This document shows positions 16,409 through 25,076 of a stretch of DNA of 64,000 bases, in pieces. The notes under the pieces were generated by a model. That model worked only from the letters and a program-made list of their open reading frames with translations, was not told the DNA's origin and ran no database searches. Each line of letters starts with the position of its first letter. The stretch's first letter is position 1. A program made the position numbers and the translations under genes. Origin of the DNA: UBA4781 sp963674975 (lineage in GTDB: Bacteria; Chloroflexota; Anaerolineae; Anaerolineales; Anaerolineaceae); NCBI GenBank assembly GCA_963674975.1, contig OY771913.1, positions 434,001 through 498,000 on the forward strand. The letters run 5' to 3'.

Positions 16409-18080
16409 CATTATATAGTCTTACCAATTCTCTCCGCAGTGTTTTCCCTACCCCTGTACGGGGAATTTCATTGACAACATACACTTCTTTTGGGATCTTA
16501 TATGCGGTTAAAGATTTTCGACAGTGATCTTGAATTTCAGCTGTCGTATATGTTATTCCTTTTTCAAAAACTATCCAGGCAACTACCTTTTCTTCATCCA
16601 TTTCATTTTTTATCCCGGCGACTGCTGCACTCTGAATACCTTTCAGGGTAAGCAGAACTTCTTCGATTTCTTTAGGCCATACTTGAAATCCGCCTACTTT
16701 GATCACATCTTTTTTTCTATCCACAAAATAGAAATACCCGCCTGCATCCATTTTTACGATATCACCGGTATGCAGCCAGCCGTCTTTTAGCGTCGATTCT
16801 GTTTCCTGAATATTCTGGTAATATCCCGCCATCACCTGCGGACCCCTGATCAGCAGTTCTCCTGTTTCGCCAATCTCTACAGGCTGGGTGTCGTCTTCAA
16901 TTTCCACAACCATGCAGTCCACATCCGGTAAAGGGAGTCCAAAAGAACCTGCAGGGTTTTTCCCAAATAAAGGATTGCAGTGTGTGGCTGTAGGTGCCTC
17001 GGATAATCCATACCCCTCAACCAGTTTCCCTTTGGTCAATTTCTCAAACTGCTTTTTTACTTTTGGATGGAGTGTTGCTGAACCCGAAATGCAGGCTTTG
17101 ATCGACTGAAGATAATATTTTCCATCCAGTACTGCCTGATTCCGAATGATAGCGGCATACATGGTCGGCACACCGGGATAGAAAGTCACCTGCTGCTCTG
17201 CGATCGCTCGCAGAATTGCATCACTATCACGCGCGTCTTCAATTAGAATGATACGCGCAGCCAGCCTTATCCCCAGCATCATTGCCAGTACCATTCCGTA
17301 TACATGATACAGGGGAATCGCAGCTAAAAAGATTTCTTCAGCTATCTGCAGGCTGCACCAGGTCATGAATTGGATAGTATTAGCAACGATGTTTCGATGC
17401 AACCCAATCGCCGCTTTTGGAGTACCGGTTGTACCGCCAGAATACTGATAGATCGCCGGTTCATCAGGACTGTAAGAATAATCAAGCGGAATATCCACGA
17501 TCTTACATTCAATACAGCTCTTGAAAGAAAGCGGAAATGCGATAGGTTGTATTTCTCCACTTTTTATTTGATCCCGGCTGATAGAATCCGGGAATCCTTT
17601 TTGTTTGAAATCCTCTTTTTCAGAAACGATCACGACTTCAATCGGATGGATTTCTCCAATTTCATTGAGAATCTGTATGTGATCTCTCAGGCAAATGACG
17701 CACTGTATGGCACACTCGTTGATGATCGTTGAAAACTCAGGTTTTTTATAAAAGGGATTCATTGCCACCACAACAGCGCCTGCCTTCTGAACTGCAAAGA
17801 AAGAGATAACAAATTGGGGTGAATTCAGCAGCATCAAGCCTACCCTGTCTCCTTTTTTTACTCCCGAAGCGATCAACCATCTGGCTAAATTATCAGAAGC
17901 ATCTGAAACCTGTTGATAGGTTAGGTCGGTTCCCTGAAAATGAAGACAGACCTTTCCCGGATATTCTTTTACAGCAAGATCTAGAATCTGGGGAATATTC
18001 AAATCAGGATACTGCAGTGAATAGGGGACAGAAGGATCATAGTGTGCCAGCCAGGGTTTTGCGTGATGGAGATTTTTCAT
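16395..18080 (-). CDS. Long-chain fatty acid-CoA ligase-like AMP-binding enzyme
   Basis: 561-residue ANL-superfamily enzyme that should activate a carboxylic acid as acyl-AMP and then acyl-CoA. Seen: the P-loop YSGGTTGTPKAAIG, the VEGYGLSEAPT motif, GWLHTGDI, FVDRKKDVIKVGG, and the catalytic Lys region ending EIPRTGVGKTLRREL. The substrate is not fixed by these motifs. FadD-like is the best guess. It starts 1 nt after miaA ends, in an operon with yraN and miaA. Confidence 0.87.
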   Translation of the reverse strand: MKNLHHAKPWLAHYDPSVPYSLQYPDLNIPQILDLAVKEYPGKVCLHFQGTDLTYQQVSDASDNLARWLIASGVKKGDRVGLMLLNSPQFVISFFAVQKAGAVVVAMNPFYKKPEFSTIINECAIQCVICLRDHIQILNEIGEIHPIEVVIVSEKEDFKQKGFPDSISRDQIKSGEIQPIAFPLSFKSCIECKIVDIPLDYSYSPDEPAIYQYSGGTTGTPKAAIGLHRNIVANTIQFMTWCSLQIAEEIFLAAIPLYHVYGMVLAMMLGIRLAARIILIEDARDSDAILRAIAEQQVTFYPGVPTMYAAIIRNQAVLDGKYYLQSIKACISGSATLHPKVKKQFEKLTKGKLVEGYGLSEAPTATHCNPLFGKNPAGSFGLPLPDVDCMVVEIEDDTQPVEIGETGELLIRGPQVMAGYYQNIQETESTLKDGWLHTGDIVKMDAGGYFYFVDRKKDVIKVGGFQVWPKEIEEVLLTLKGIQSAAVAGIKNEMDEEKVVAWIVFEKGITYTTAEIQDHCRKSLTAYKIPKEVYVVNEIPRTGVGKTLRRELVRLYNEKRL

Positions 18081-19034
18081 TTATTCCTTTCCTTGCTGCA
18101 TCCAGCCATCTGCTGATTGAATAAATTCATAGATTTCCCGTTCAACCGCATCGTTCTGCATATCAAACCAGCGGATGCGTGGATCATCCTTCTTGAACCA
18201 GTTCGCCTGATGCCGGATGAAATTTCGGGTGCGCCTCTTTATGAAAGCAACCGCCTCATCCAGTGATATTTCATTATTTAGGTAGCAAATTATTTCCTTG
18301 TACCCGATAGCAGAGAGAGAGGATAAATCAGGATCATATCCTTTTTTTTTCAATGTTTCTGTTTCCCTGATCAAGCCATCCCGGATCATTTTATCGATCC
18401 GTTCATCTACCCGCTGATAAAGCTGAGGGCGGGGACGCTGTAGTCCAATGATCTTGAATGAATATGGTGGAGGATTCTTTTCTTTTTGTTTCGAAAACAA
18501 TTCTCCTGTTGAAAAGATCACTTCCAGTGCGCGGATCGAACGACGCAGATTTTTGGGTTCGATCTTCCCTGCTGCAGCAGGATCAAGAAAAACAACCATC
18601 TGGTAAATGTATTCGGTTCCCCTTACAGAAGCGATCTCCTCCAGTACTTTTCGGAATCGTTCATCGGGTAGCGTGCCCGGCGGCTGCCATCCTTCCATAA
18701 CACCCCACAGGTACTGTCCTGTTCCACCTACTAAAAATGGGATCTTTTTACGTTCCAATATTTCTTCGATCTTTTGATACACAGCATTCTGAAAGAAACC
18801 CAGACTGATACGTTCATCCGGTTCAGCAATATCGATAAAATAATGCGGAACTCCCTGCATTTCATCTTTCTGCGGTTTCGCAGTTCCGATATCCATTCCT
18901 CTATAGAAATAACGCGAATCGACAGAAATGATCTCCCCCGAAACATGCTTTGCCAGGGCAATCGAAAGAGCTGTTTTACCCACAGCGGTAGGACCTAAAA
19001 TTACAATAACGGGATTACTCACTGGTAACTGCAT
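18081..19034 (-). CDS. miaA: tRNA dimethylallyltransferase
   Basis: Transfers dimethylallyl from DMAPP to A37 of UNN-reading tRNAs. 317 residues from the chosen start. The P-loop GPTAVGKTALSIAL, the DSRYFYRGMDIGTAKP block, PHYFIDIAEPDE, LVGGTGQYLWG and RRTRNFIRHQANWF are all present. Starts are ambiguous: ATG at 19034, a GTG 12 nt later, or ATG at 19067 further into yraN. All overlap yraN, so translation is coupled. Its substrate DMAPP comes from the Fni reaction. Confidence 0.92.
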   Translation of the reverse strand: MQLPVSNPVIVILGPTAVGKTALSIALAKHVSGEIISVDSRYFYRGMDIGTAKPQKDEMQGVPHYFIDIAEPDERISLGFFQNAVYQKIEEILERKKIPFLVGGTGQYLWGVMEGWQPPGTLPDERFRKVLEEIASVRGTEYIYQMVVFLDPAAAGKIEPKNLRRSIRALEVIFSTGELFSKQKEKNPPPYSFKIIGLQRPRPQLYQRVDERIDKMIRDGLIRETETLKKKGYDPDLSSLSAIGYKEIICYLNNEISLDEAVAFIKRRTRNFIRHQANWFKKDDPRIRWFDMQNDAVEREIYEFIQSADGWMQQGKE

Positions 19035-19380
19035 TTTCGATCCAATCATACTGCACGGTATGTCCATTTTTAAGAATCGAGATCACATCGATCCGCCAGG
19101 AAGAATCCAGCAGATCATTCTCCTGTAAATAAAACAGGCTGGAATTGATCAAGGCATTCTTTTTCTTCATAGTGACGCTCTCTTCTGGGAATCCGTATTT
19201 CTGTGAGGTGCGCGTTTTTACTTCACAGAAGATCAGTAAATCCCCTTTTTTTCCGATAATATCGATCTCCCCATAAGGCGTATGGTAGTTCATGGTAAGA
19301 ACAGCCACTCCATTGCCCTCAAGATACCTGGCAGCTTGTTTTTCACCAGTTTTTCCAATTTGCATGGTACGCCTAGTCAT
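19015..19380 (-). CDS. yraN: YraN family (UPF0102) nuclease-like protein
   Basis: 121 residues of the restriction-endonuclease-like fold: TGEKQAARYLEGNG, then GEIDIIGKKGDLLIFCEVKTR with the Asp...ExK catalytic set. The family is conserved and suggested to process DNA, but its role is not settled. Leads the yraN-miaA-ligase operon. Divergent from a lipoprotein gene 50 nt away. Confidence 0.9.
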   Translation of the reverse strand: MTRRTMQIGKTGEKQAARYLEGNGVAVLTMNYHTPYGEIDIIGKKGDLLIFCEVKTRTSQKYGFPEESVTMKKKNALINSSLFYLQENDLLDSSWRIDVISILKNGHTVQYDWIENAVTSE

Positions 19381-19417
19381 AGTAATATCATAATTGAATT
19401 TCTTCCCAACGGGAGGA

Positions 19418-19423
19418 TAAAAT
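19418..19423 (+). promoter_or_regulatory. -10 box of a probable leaderless lipoprotein gene
   Basis: TAAAAT ends 7 nt before the ATG at 19431, so transcription should begin at or next to the start codon. The GGGAGG at 19411-19416 is too far upstream (14 nt) and would not be transcribed. Confidence 0.4.
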
Positions 19424-19430
19424 CACAACT

Positions 19431-20438
19431 ATGAAAACAAAACAATATGCAATTAAGAACACCCGGGGAACACTTACTTTATGCATGGTTCTCGTCGGAA
19501 TGCTTCTCTTTACGGGATGCAAAGCAAATAACGATCAAACTGATCTATCCCTTCTACAGATCTCTTCCGTCAGTCCTGACCTGATTGTTGAGGAGTATGA
19601 GATGGTGGATATCGAAACGGACTCACCAACCCATATGGAATTTACTCAATGGTTGACTTCCGATATGATCACTAAACGTGCAGTATGGAAGAACCTCACT
19701 CCCAATCGCGCCGTTCAGGAAACCAACGCTATTCTTACCAAATATGGGTACAGTATCGAACATGAAGCCATGCTGTCTTCCTATACTTATCGCCTGTTGG
19801 AAAACTACGCCATTCTTCTGAATGATATCTATCCGGTCGGAGGCGCTACCGAAAATCAGGCTCAGGATGATTTCGCCCTGCTGGTTCAAAATAATGAAGG
19901 TGATTCCTATCTGCTTCAAAAATCGGGAGTACAGGAATGGCATCCGGATGATGTTTTTGTTTATGCCCCTGTTTACTATCAAAATGAATTGATCTATCCG
20001 GTTGTTGATTCCAATATCCAGATAGTGTCTGAAAGTGGAGAGGTTATCTACGAAACCTCCCTGCCTTCCAATCCGGTAATGGCACCCATTCAAACATTTC
20101 AGAGCTGGAACAATCACTGGATACTTGAAAAACAAGGGGAAGTGATCATGGATGGAAAATCTTTGAATGAAGAACTCGGATTTGATGAAATCTTTGAGTG
20201 GCACATTATTCAGGGAGAACCATTCTTCTTTGTATACGACAAAAAAAGCAGCACCTATTCCATGGTTTATGCCGGACAGATGCTTGACCAGAAATATGAC
20301 GATATTGTCCATTACCAGTGCTGCGAACCCGCTATTTTTAACCCGAATGGCGATAGCTATATGGTGTGGTTCTATGCTGCACGCGACGGGAAGTGGTATT
20401 ACGTGGAAGCAGGAATATATCCAGATCTGGCAGATTAG
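19431..20438 (+). CDS. Uncharacterised lipoprotein
   Basis: 335 residues with a lipoprotein signal peptide: basic N-terminus, hydrophobic TLTLCMVLVGMLLFTGC and lipobox FTGC (lipidated C30). The mature part is acidic, rich in aromatic residues and predicted as beta-strands, with pairs such as YAPVYYQNELIYPVV suggesting a repeated-blade or lectin-like fold. No family is recognised. Exported and membrane-anchored. It ends 62 nt before cinA. Confidence 0.7.
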   Translation: MKTKQYAIKNTRGTLTLCMVLVGMLLFTGCKANNDQTDLSLLQISSVSPDLIVEEYEMVDIETDSPTHMEFTQWLTSDMITKRAVWKNLTPNRAVQETNAILTKYGYSIEHEAMLSSYTYRLLENYAILLNDIYPVGGATENQAQDDFALLVQNNEGDSYLLQKSGVQEWHPDDVFVYAPVYYQNELIYPVVDSNIQIVSESGEVIYETSLPSNPVMAPIQTFQSWNNHWILEKQGEVIMDGKSLNEELGFDEIFEWHIIQGEPFFFVYDKKSSTYSMVYAGQMLDQKYDDIVHYQCCEPAIFNPNGDSYMVWFYAARDGKWYYVEAGIYPDLAD

Positions 20439-20500
20439 CTATTTCCTGTATCCTACTCCTTAAAGTTCTGCTAAAATTGTTGAAATTTTAAGAGGCAACA

Positions 20501-21631
20501 ATGGCTACTGCCGAGATTATCACAATTGGAACAGAACTGCTGCTGGGCGATATAACCGATACCAACGCACAATACCTCGCCAAGCTGCTGAACAAAGAAG
20601 GTTTTGACGTCTATCGCGTCACCACGGTCGGAGATAATGTAAATCGGATCGCTCGGGCAATGCAGGAAGCGTTAGCCCGCAGCGATCTCGTTATCACCAC
20701 TGGTGGGCTTGGTCCCACCGTGGATGACCCCACGCGCGAAGCTGCCGCAAAAGCATGCAATACCGAACTGGTTTTTCATGATGAGCTTTGGGAGCAGATC
20801 AATGATCGTTTCCATGAGCTTGGACGTTCACCCACAGAAAATAACGAAAAACAGGCATATCTTCCAGAAAACGCAGAAGGAATAAGAAACCTTGTTGGGA
20901 CCGCACCGGCTTTTTATATCAAAAAGGACAAAGCCTTGTTATGCTGCCTGCCCGGTGTTCCTTCTGAAATGCATTTCCTTATGGAAACTGAATTCATTCC
21001 GCTCTACAGGCAGTACTTTCACACGGAAGCTGTATTGAAAACTACCGTTATGCACACCATCGGGATCGGAGAATCTCAGATCGATCAATTGATCGGACAT
21101 CTTGAGAAATTAGAAAATCCAACCATCGGATTGGCTGCGCATGCAGGCAGCGTCGATATTCGCATTACCGCCAAGGCAAAAAACCATCAAAAAACTACCG
21201 CTCTGATCGGACCTGTTCTGGAAGAAATCAACAATTCTCTGGGGCAGTATGTTTTTGGCTATGATGAGACGACTATCGTTGAGGCAGTTTGCAGGGAACT
21301 CACACGTAAGGGATTTCGACAAATCGATTTCATCCAGCAAAATATTTCTTTCATGAGCAAACATTTTCAGGAAATAATGTCAAAGATCCAGTCTGTTTCT
21401 GTAAATAATAATCCTAATAATCAGTACAATAAAGATAGACCGCGTAATTTAATCATCAAAGCTTCATCAAAAGAATTGAATACAGGCAAAGAATTATCCG
21501 TCTCTATTGAAGATGAAAAGAATTGTACTGCTGAGAAATATAAATTCATGAACAATCCGGATGATTTTGAAGAATGGACGTTGAATAGAATCATGGGTTT
21601 GATCTTCAAACATCTGGATAAAAAAGGATAA
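20501..21631 (+). CDS. cinA: CinA-like protein with a decayed C-terminal domain
   Basis: Residues 1-255 are the CinA MoCF/COG1058 domain (ITIGTELLLGDITDTN, TTGGLGPTVDDPTREA, LPGVPSEMHF), linked to ADP-ribose pyrophosphatase activity and NAD recycling. The remaining about 120 residues should be the PncC nicotinamide-nucleotide amidase, but its catalytic core (the ESCTGG block) is missing. Only the start (DETTIVEAVCRELTRKG) and the end (AEKYKF...WTLNRIMGLIFKHL) still resemble it, joined by an Asn/Gln/Lys-rich stretch. The frame is intact, so this is remodelling or decay, not a frameshift. First gene of the run leading into glgA. Confidence 0.82.
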   Translation: MATAEIITIGTELLLGDITDTNAQYLAKLLNKEGFDVYRVTTVGDNVNRIARAMQEALARSDLVITTGGLGPTVDDPTREAAAKACNTELVFHDELWEQINDRFHELGRSPTENNEKQAYLPENAEGIRNLVGTAPAFYIKKDKALLCCLPGVPSEMHFLMETEFIPLYRQYFHTEAVLKTTVMHTIGIGESQIDQLIGHLEKLENPTIGLAAHAGSVDIRITAKAKNHQKTTALIGPVLEEINNSLGQYVFGYDETTIVEAVCRELTRKGFRQIDFIQQNISFMSKHFQEIMSKIQSVSVNNNPNNQYNKDRPRNLIIKASSKELNTGKELSVSIEDEKNCTAEKYKFMNNPDDFEEWTLNRIMGLIFKHLDKKG

Positions 21632-21637
21632 AAAAAA

Positions 21638-23617
21638 ATGGGAAAAGTCTTAGTCTTGAAAAATGCGATCGTACTGACAATGGATAAGGCTCTCGATAAA
21701 TATGACCCGGGAGCTGTCGCAGTCGATGGATCGAAGATTGCCGCTGTTGGAAATGAGGAGGATATTTTAGAACAATATCCCGACGCAGACACGATTGACT
21801 GCCAGGGGAAAGTCCTCATGCCCGGATTTGTGAATACACATACCCATATTGCCATGAACCTGATCCGCGGTTTTTCGGATGACCTGCGTCTGGATGTATG
21901 GCTGAACGGGTATATCATGCCGGTAGAACGTGAATTTGTCACTCCTGATTTTGTACGCCTTGGAACACAACTGGGTTGTGCGGAATTGATAAAAACCGGC
22001 GTTACTTCTTTTCTTGATATGTATTACTTCGAGGATGTGGTTGCAGAAACTACCGCTGCCATAGGTCTACGCGGTATCCTATCACAAACGGTGATGAAAT
22101 ACCCCACACCAGATGCACATTCGTATGAAGAATCGATGGAATACTGCCGACAATTCATCAAGAAATGGAAAGGGCATGAACTCATCACCCCCTCGGTAGC
22201 GCCGCATGCCCCCTACACCACAGGAGAAGAGATCCTCAAAGCTACGAAAGACCTTGCGCTTGAATTCGATGTTCCCCTGCACATCCATATCTCCGAAACC
22301 GCGCAGGAAGTAGAAGCTATGCGCAAAGAAATCGGTATGCCTGTTGTACCTTTTGTTAAAAAACAGGGAGTCTTTGAAGCAAAAACCACTGCAGCCCACT
22401 GCGTGCATATCGATGAGGGTGAAATGCGAACCCTGGAACACGCAAATGTTGGCGTTGCGCACAATCCCTCCTCCAATCTCAAGCTTGCATCAGGGATCGC
22501 TCCTGTCACCCGCATGCTCGAACTGGGTTTAAAAGTCGGTATTGGCACGGATGGAACTGCATCGAATAACGATCTGGATTTCTTCGAAGAAATGCGCCTG
22601 GCTTCTTTCCTCGCGAAAGGCTCAAGCGGAGATCCAACCGTGGTGCCGGCACAGCAAACACTGGAAATGGCAACCCGCATTGGGGCTGAAGCAATTCATA
22701 TGGAAGACCAGATCGGCAGCCTGGAAACCGGGAAAAAAGCCGACCTCATTTTGATTGAGATCAATACACTGCATAACAGCCCCAGTTTCAGACACAGCGA
22801 ATTCGGTGTCTATGCACAATTAGTCTACGCCGGTAAATCGACGGATGTCAGTGATGTGATGGTAAATGGAAATTGGCTTATGCAGGATCATCAGCTGCTT
22901 ACGGCGGATGAAAAAGATCTGATCGCGCAAAGTCAGGTTTACGCCGCGAAGATGGATGCATTCATCATCACCAGAGAAAAATCGGTGCTTTCGAAATTGA
23001 TCGCTATTGGTGGAGCCAGCCAGGAAGAAAGCTTTGAAGTTCAGGCAAAAGTTACCGTCCCTGACCGATTTAAAGTGATCGATAAGATCAATGGATCCGA
23101 TTTCAAGATCATACGCAAGCGTCATTATCATGAATACGACACATATTTCAAATTCAAATCCAGTGATGAAGGTACAGTGCGCTTTAGAGAAGACCATTTT
23201 GTAGAAGCAGATGGAAAAGTATCTCATGTACGTTCCCGCCTGACTCTCATTGGACCTTCACGTGAGCATCACTATCCTCAAGATGTGCTGCTTTCCCGCA
23301 GTCGCTATCTGGCTCCAGCCACGCAGAGTCTGCGGTTCTACAAAGAATACTTCAAACCTGATTCAGAAATTGAGATCGAGAAGGACCGGCTGCGCTTCCT
23401 GGTCGAATTCGAGAGGGAAGAATTCTTCATTAACCTCGATCAGGTGAATAAACCCGATATGGGAAGCTTCCTAGAAATTAAAGCCACAACCTGGAGCATG
23501 CGCGACGCTGAAGAAAAATCTGAAAAGATCGAAAAATTGATGAAACTCCTGGGAGTTGTAAAGGAAGAAAAGATCTGCAAAGATTATCTGGAACTGGTCG
23601 AGGATCATTTGAAATAG
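21638..23617 (+). CDS. Amidohydrolase (MTA/SAH deaminase-like) fused to a CYTH-like domain
   Basis: 659 residues. Residues 1 to about 440 form a metal-dependent amidohydrolase of the MtaD/SsnA type: NTHTHIAMN (H68, H70), APHAPYTTG, HIHISE, TAAHCVHID, GIGTDGTASNNDLDFFEEM. It should deaminate S-adenosylhomocysteine, methylthioadenosine or a related base. Residues about 460-655 look like a CYTH triphosphate tunnel domain: EVQAK (467-471, for ExExK), YHEYDTYFKF, RSRLTL, KDRLRF, NLDQV and GSFLEIK. Two acidic CYTH positions are changed (Q469, K615), so catalysis there is doubtful. It lies 6 nt after cinA and 1 nt before glgA. Confidence 0.8.
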   Translation: MGKVLVLKNAIVLTMDKALDKYDPGAVAVDGSKIAAVGNEEDILEQYPDADTIDCQGKVLMPGFVNTHTHIAMNLIRGFSDDLRLDVWLNGYIMPVEREFVTPDFVRLGTQLGCAELIKTGVTSFLDMYYFEDVVAETTAAIGLRGILSQTVMKYPTPDAHSYEESMEYCRQFIKKWKGHELITPSVAPHAPYTTGEEILKATKDLALEFDVPLHIHISETAQEVEAMRKEIGMPVVPFVKKQGVFEAKTTAAHCVHIDEGEMRTLEHANVGVAHNPSSNLKLASGIAPVTRMLELGLKVGIGTDGTASNNDLDFFEEMRLASFLAKGSSGDPTVVPAQQTLEMATRIGAEAIHMEDQIGSLETGKKADLILIEINTLHNSPSFRHSEFGVYAQLVYAGKSTDVSDVMVNGNWLMQDHQLLTADEKDLIAQSQVYAAKMDAFIITREKSVLSKLIAIGGASQEESFEVQAKVTVPDRFKVIDKINGSDFKIIRKRHYHEYDTYFKFKSSDEGTVRFREDHFVEADGKVSHVRSRLTLIGPSREHHYPQDVLLSRSRYLAPATQSLRFYKEYFKPDSEIEIEKDRLRFLVEFEREEFFINLDQVNKPDMGSFLEIKATTWSMRDAEEKSEKIEKLMKLLGVVKEEKICKDYLELVEDHLK

Positions 23618-23618
23618 T

Positions 23619-25073
23619 ATGACCAATGGACAAGAAAATATCAAAATACTCTTCATGGCGGCTGAAGCCGCCCCGCTGGTAAAAATCGGCGGATTGGGAG
23701 ATTATATTGGTTCATTACCGGCAGCACTGCTGGATACAATAAAAAACCATAACAATGCGGATATCTCACTCGATATCCGCATTGCCGTTCCATATTCAAA
23801 AATGATGGATGCGCATTATTTTGAAAATGCGTCTATCTTTCCGCTGCAAAGCCGGCACGGCAAAGCAGTTAATTTCTATGATGTATATTCAATAACAATT
23901 GATGACATCCAGTATTACGTTCTGGATAATAAGGACATGGAAGACAAACAGGATATCGTCTATTCTGTTGATCCGGCTGAAGATGGGGAGAAATTTATTG
24001 CTTTCTCTCTTGCCTGTCTTGATCTGATGGAAATATTGAACTGGAAAGCCGATATCATTCAAGCCAATGACTGGCAGACAGGCGTTATATGCGCTGCTGT
24101 GAAAAAAGCTGAATGGCAGAGCGTGAAAAGCATCTTTACCATCCATAATCTACCGTATATGGGTGCAGGAACAGAACCGTACCTAAAGAAATTTGGAATT
24201 TCAAGAGCAAAGGGTTTGGCAATACCTTCATGGGGGAAACAGCTTCCTTTGGTTATTGGAATCGATCAGGCAGACCGGGTCCTTACGGTCTCACCCAGAT
24301 ATGCAGAAGAGATCCTAACCCCCCTCTTTGGCAATGATCTCCAGGATTATCTTGCAACCCAGAAACAGAAGATCAGCGGTATTTTAAATGGCATCGATGA
24401 AAAACAATGGGACCCGGAAACAGACCCCTTGATCCAATCGAATTTTGATTCGGAAAACCTGGAGCTTCGTAAAGATAACAAGGCTTATATTCAAAAAACC
24501 CTCGATCTACCATTAGAAGAAAATACTCCGCTTTTTGTCATGGTAAGTCGTCTCGACCGGCAAAAAGGCATCCGCCTGTTATGCGATACGCTGCGTGATT
24601 TTTCTAACGGCAAATGGCAGGCGGTTATTCTGGGCACCGGAAGTATCGACCAGGAAGAACTGGTGCATGCTCTGGGGAAAGCTTATCCTAATTCCGTACG
24701 GTTCTTAAATCGATATGATGCATCTTTTTCCCATCAACTGCCCGCGGGAGGTGATATGTTTTTAATGCCCTCTTTATATGAACCCTGCGGGATCTCCCAG
24801 ATGATTGCCATGCACTTCGGTTGTATTCCCATTGCTAATGCCGTGGGAGGTCTGGTTGACTCGATCGATGAAACAGAAGAGAAGCGCACCGGGTTTCTAT
24901 TCCATGAACCTGATAAGCAGGCTTTTCTGGCTGTGCTGGAACAGGCTGTAACGTGCTATCATCAAACTGACAAATGGAGGAAGATACAAACCAGAGCAAT
25001 GCAGAAAGATTTCTCCTGGAAGAAATCAGCAGAGGAGTATCTGAAGGTTTATCAAGAATTATTAAGGAAGTGA
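23619..25073 (+). CDS. glgA: Glycogen synthase (ADP-glucose type, GT5)
   Basis: Extends alpha-1,4-glucan from ADP-glucose. 484 residues: N-terminal AAEAAPLVKIGGLGDY with the KxGGL nucleotide-sugar loop, QANDWQTG, TIHNLPYMG, VSPRYAEEIL, FVMVSRLDRQKGI, and the C-terminal LMPSLYEPCGISQMIAM with the catalytic Glu. Followed 3 nt later by glgC, which makes its substrate. Confidence 0.93.
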   Translation: MTNGQENIKILFMAAEAAPLVKIGGLGDYIGSLPAALLDTIKNHNNADISLDIRIAVPYSKMMDAHYFENASIFPLQSRHGKAVNFYDVYSITIDDIQYYVLDNKDMEDKQDIVYSVDPAEDGEKFIAFSLACLDLMEILNWKADIIQANDWQTGVICAAVKKAEWQSVKSIFTIHNLPYMGAGTEPYLKKFGISRAKGLAIPSWGKQLPLVIGIDQADRVLTVSPRYAEEILTPLFGNDLQDYLATQKQKISGILNGIDEKQWDPETDPLIQSNFDSENLELRKDNKAYIQKTLDLPLEENTPLFVMVSRLDRQKGIRLLCDTLRDFSNGKWQAVILGTGSIDQEELVHALGKAYPNSVRFLNRYDASFSHQLPAGGDMFLMPSLYEPCGISQMIAMHFGCIPIANAVGGLVDSIDETEEKRTGFLFHEPDKQAFLAVLEQAVTCYHQTDKWRKIQTRAMQKDFSWKKSAEEYLKVYQELLRK

Positions 25074-25076
25074 ATC

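Noticed and set aside
19623..20312. 229-codon minus-strand open frame opposite the lipoprotein gene
   Set aside because: The plus-strand gene has a clear lipoprotein signal and a promoter. The antisense frame has neither a ribosome site nor recognisable sequence.
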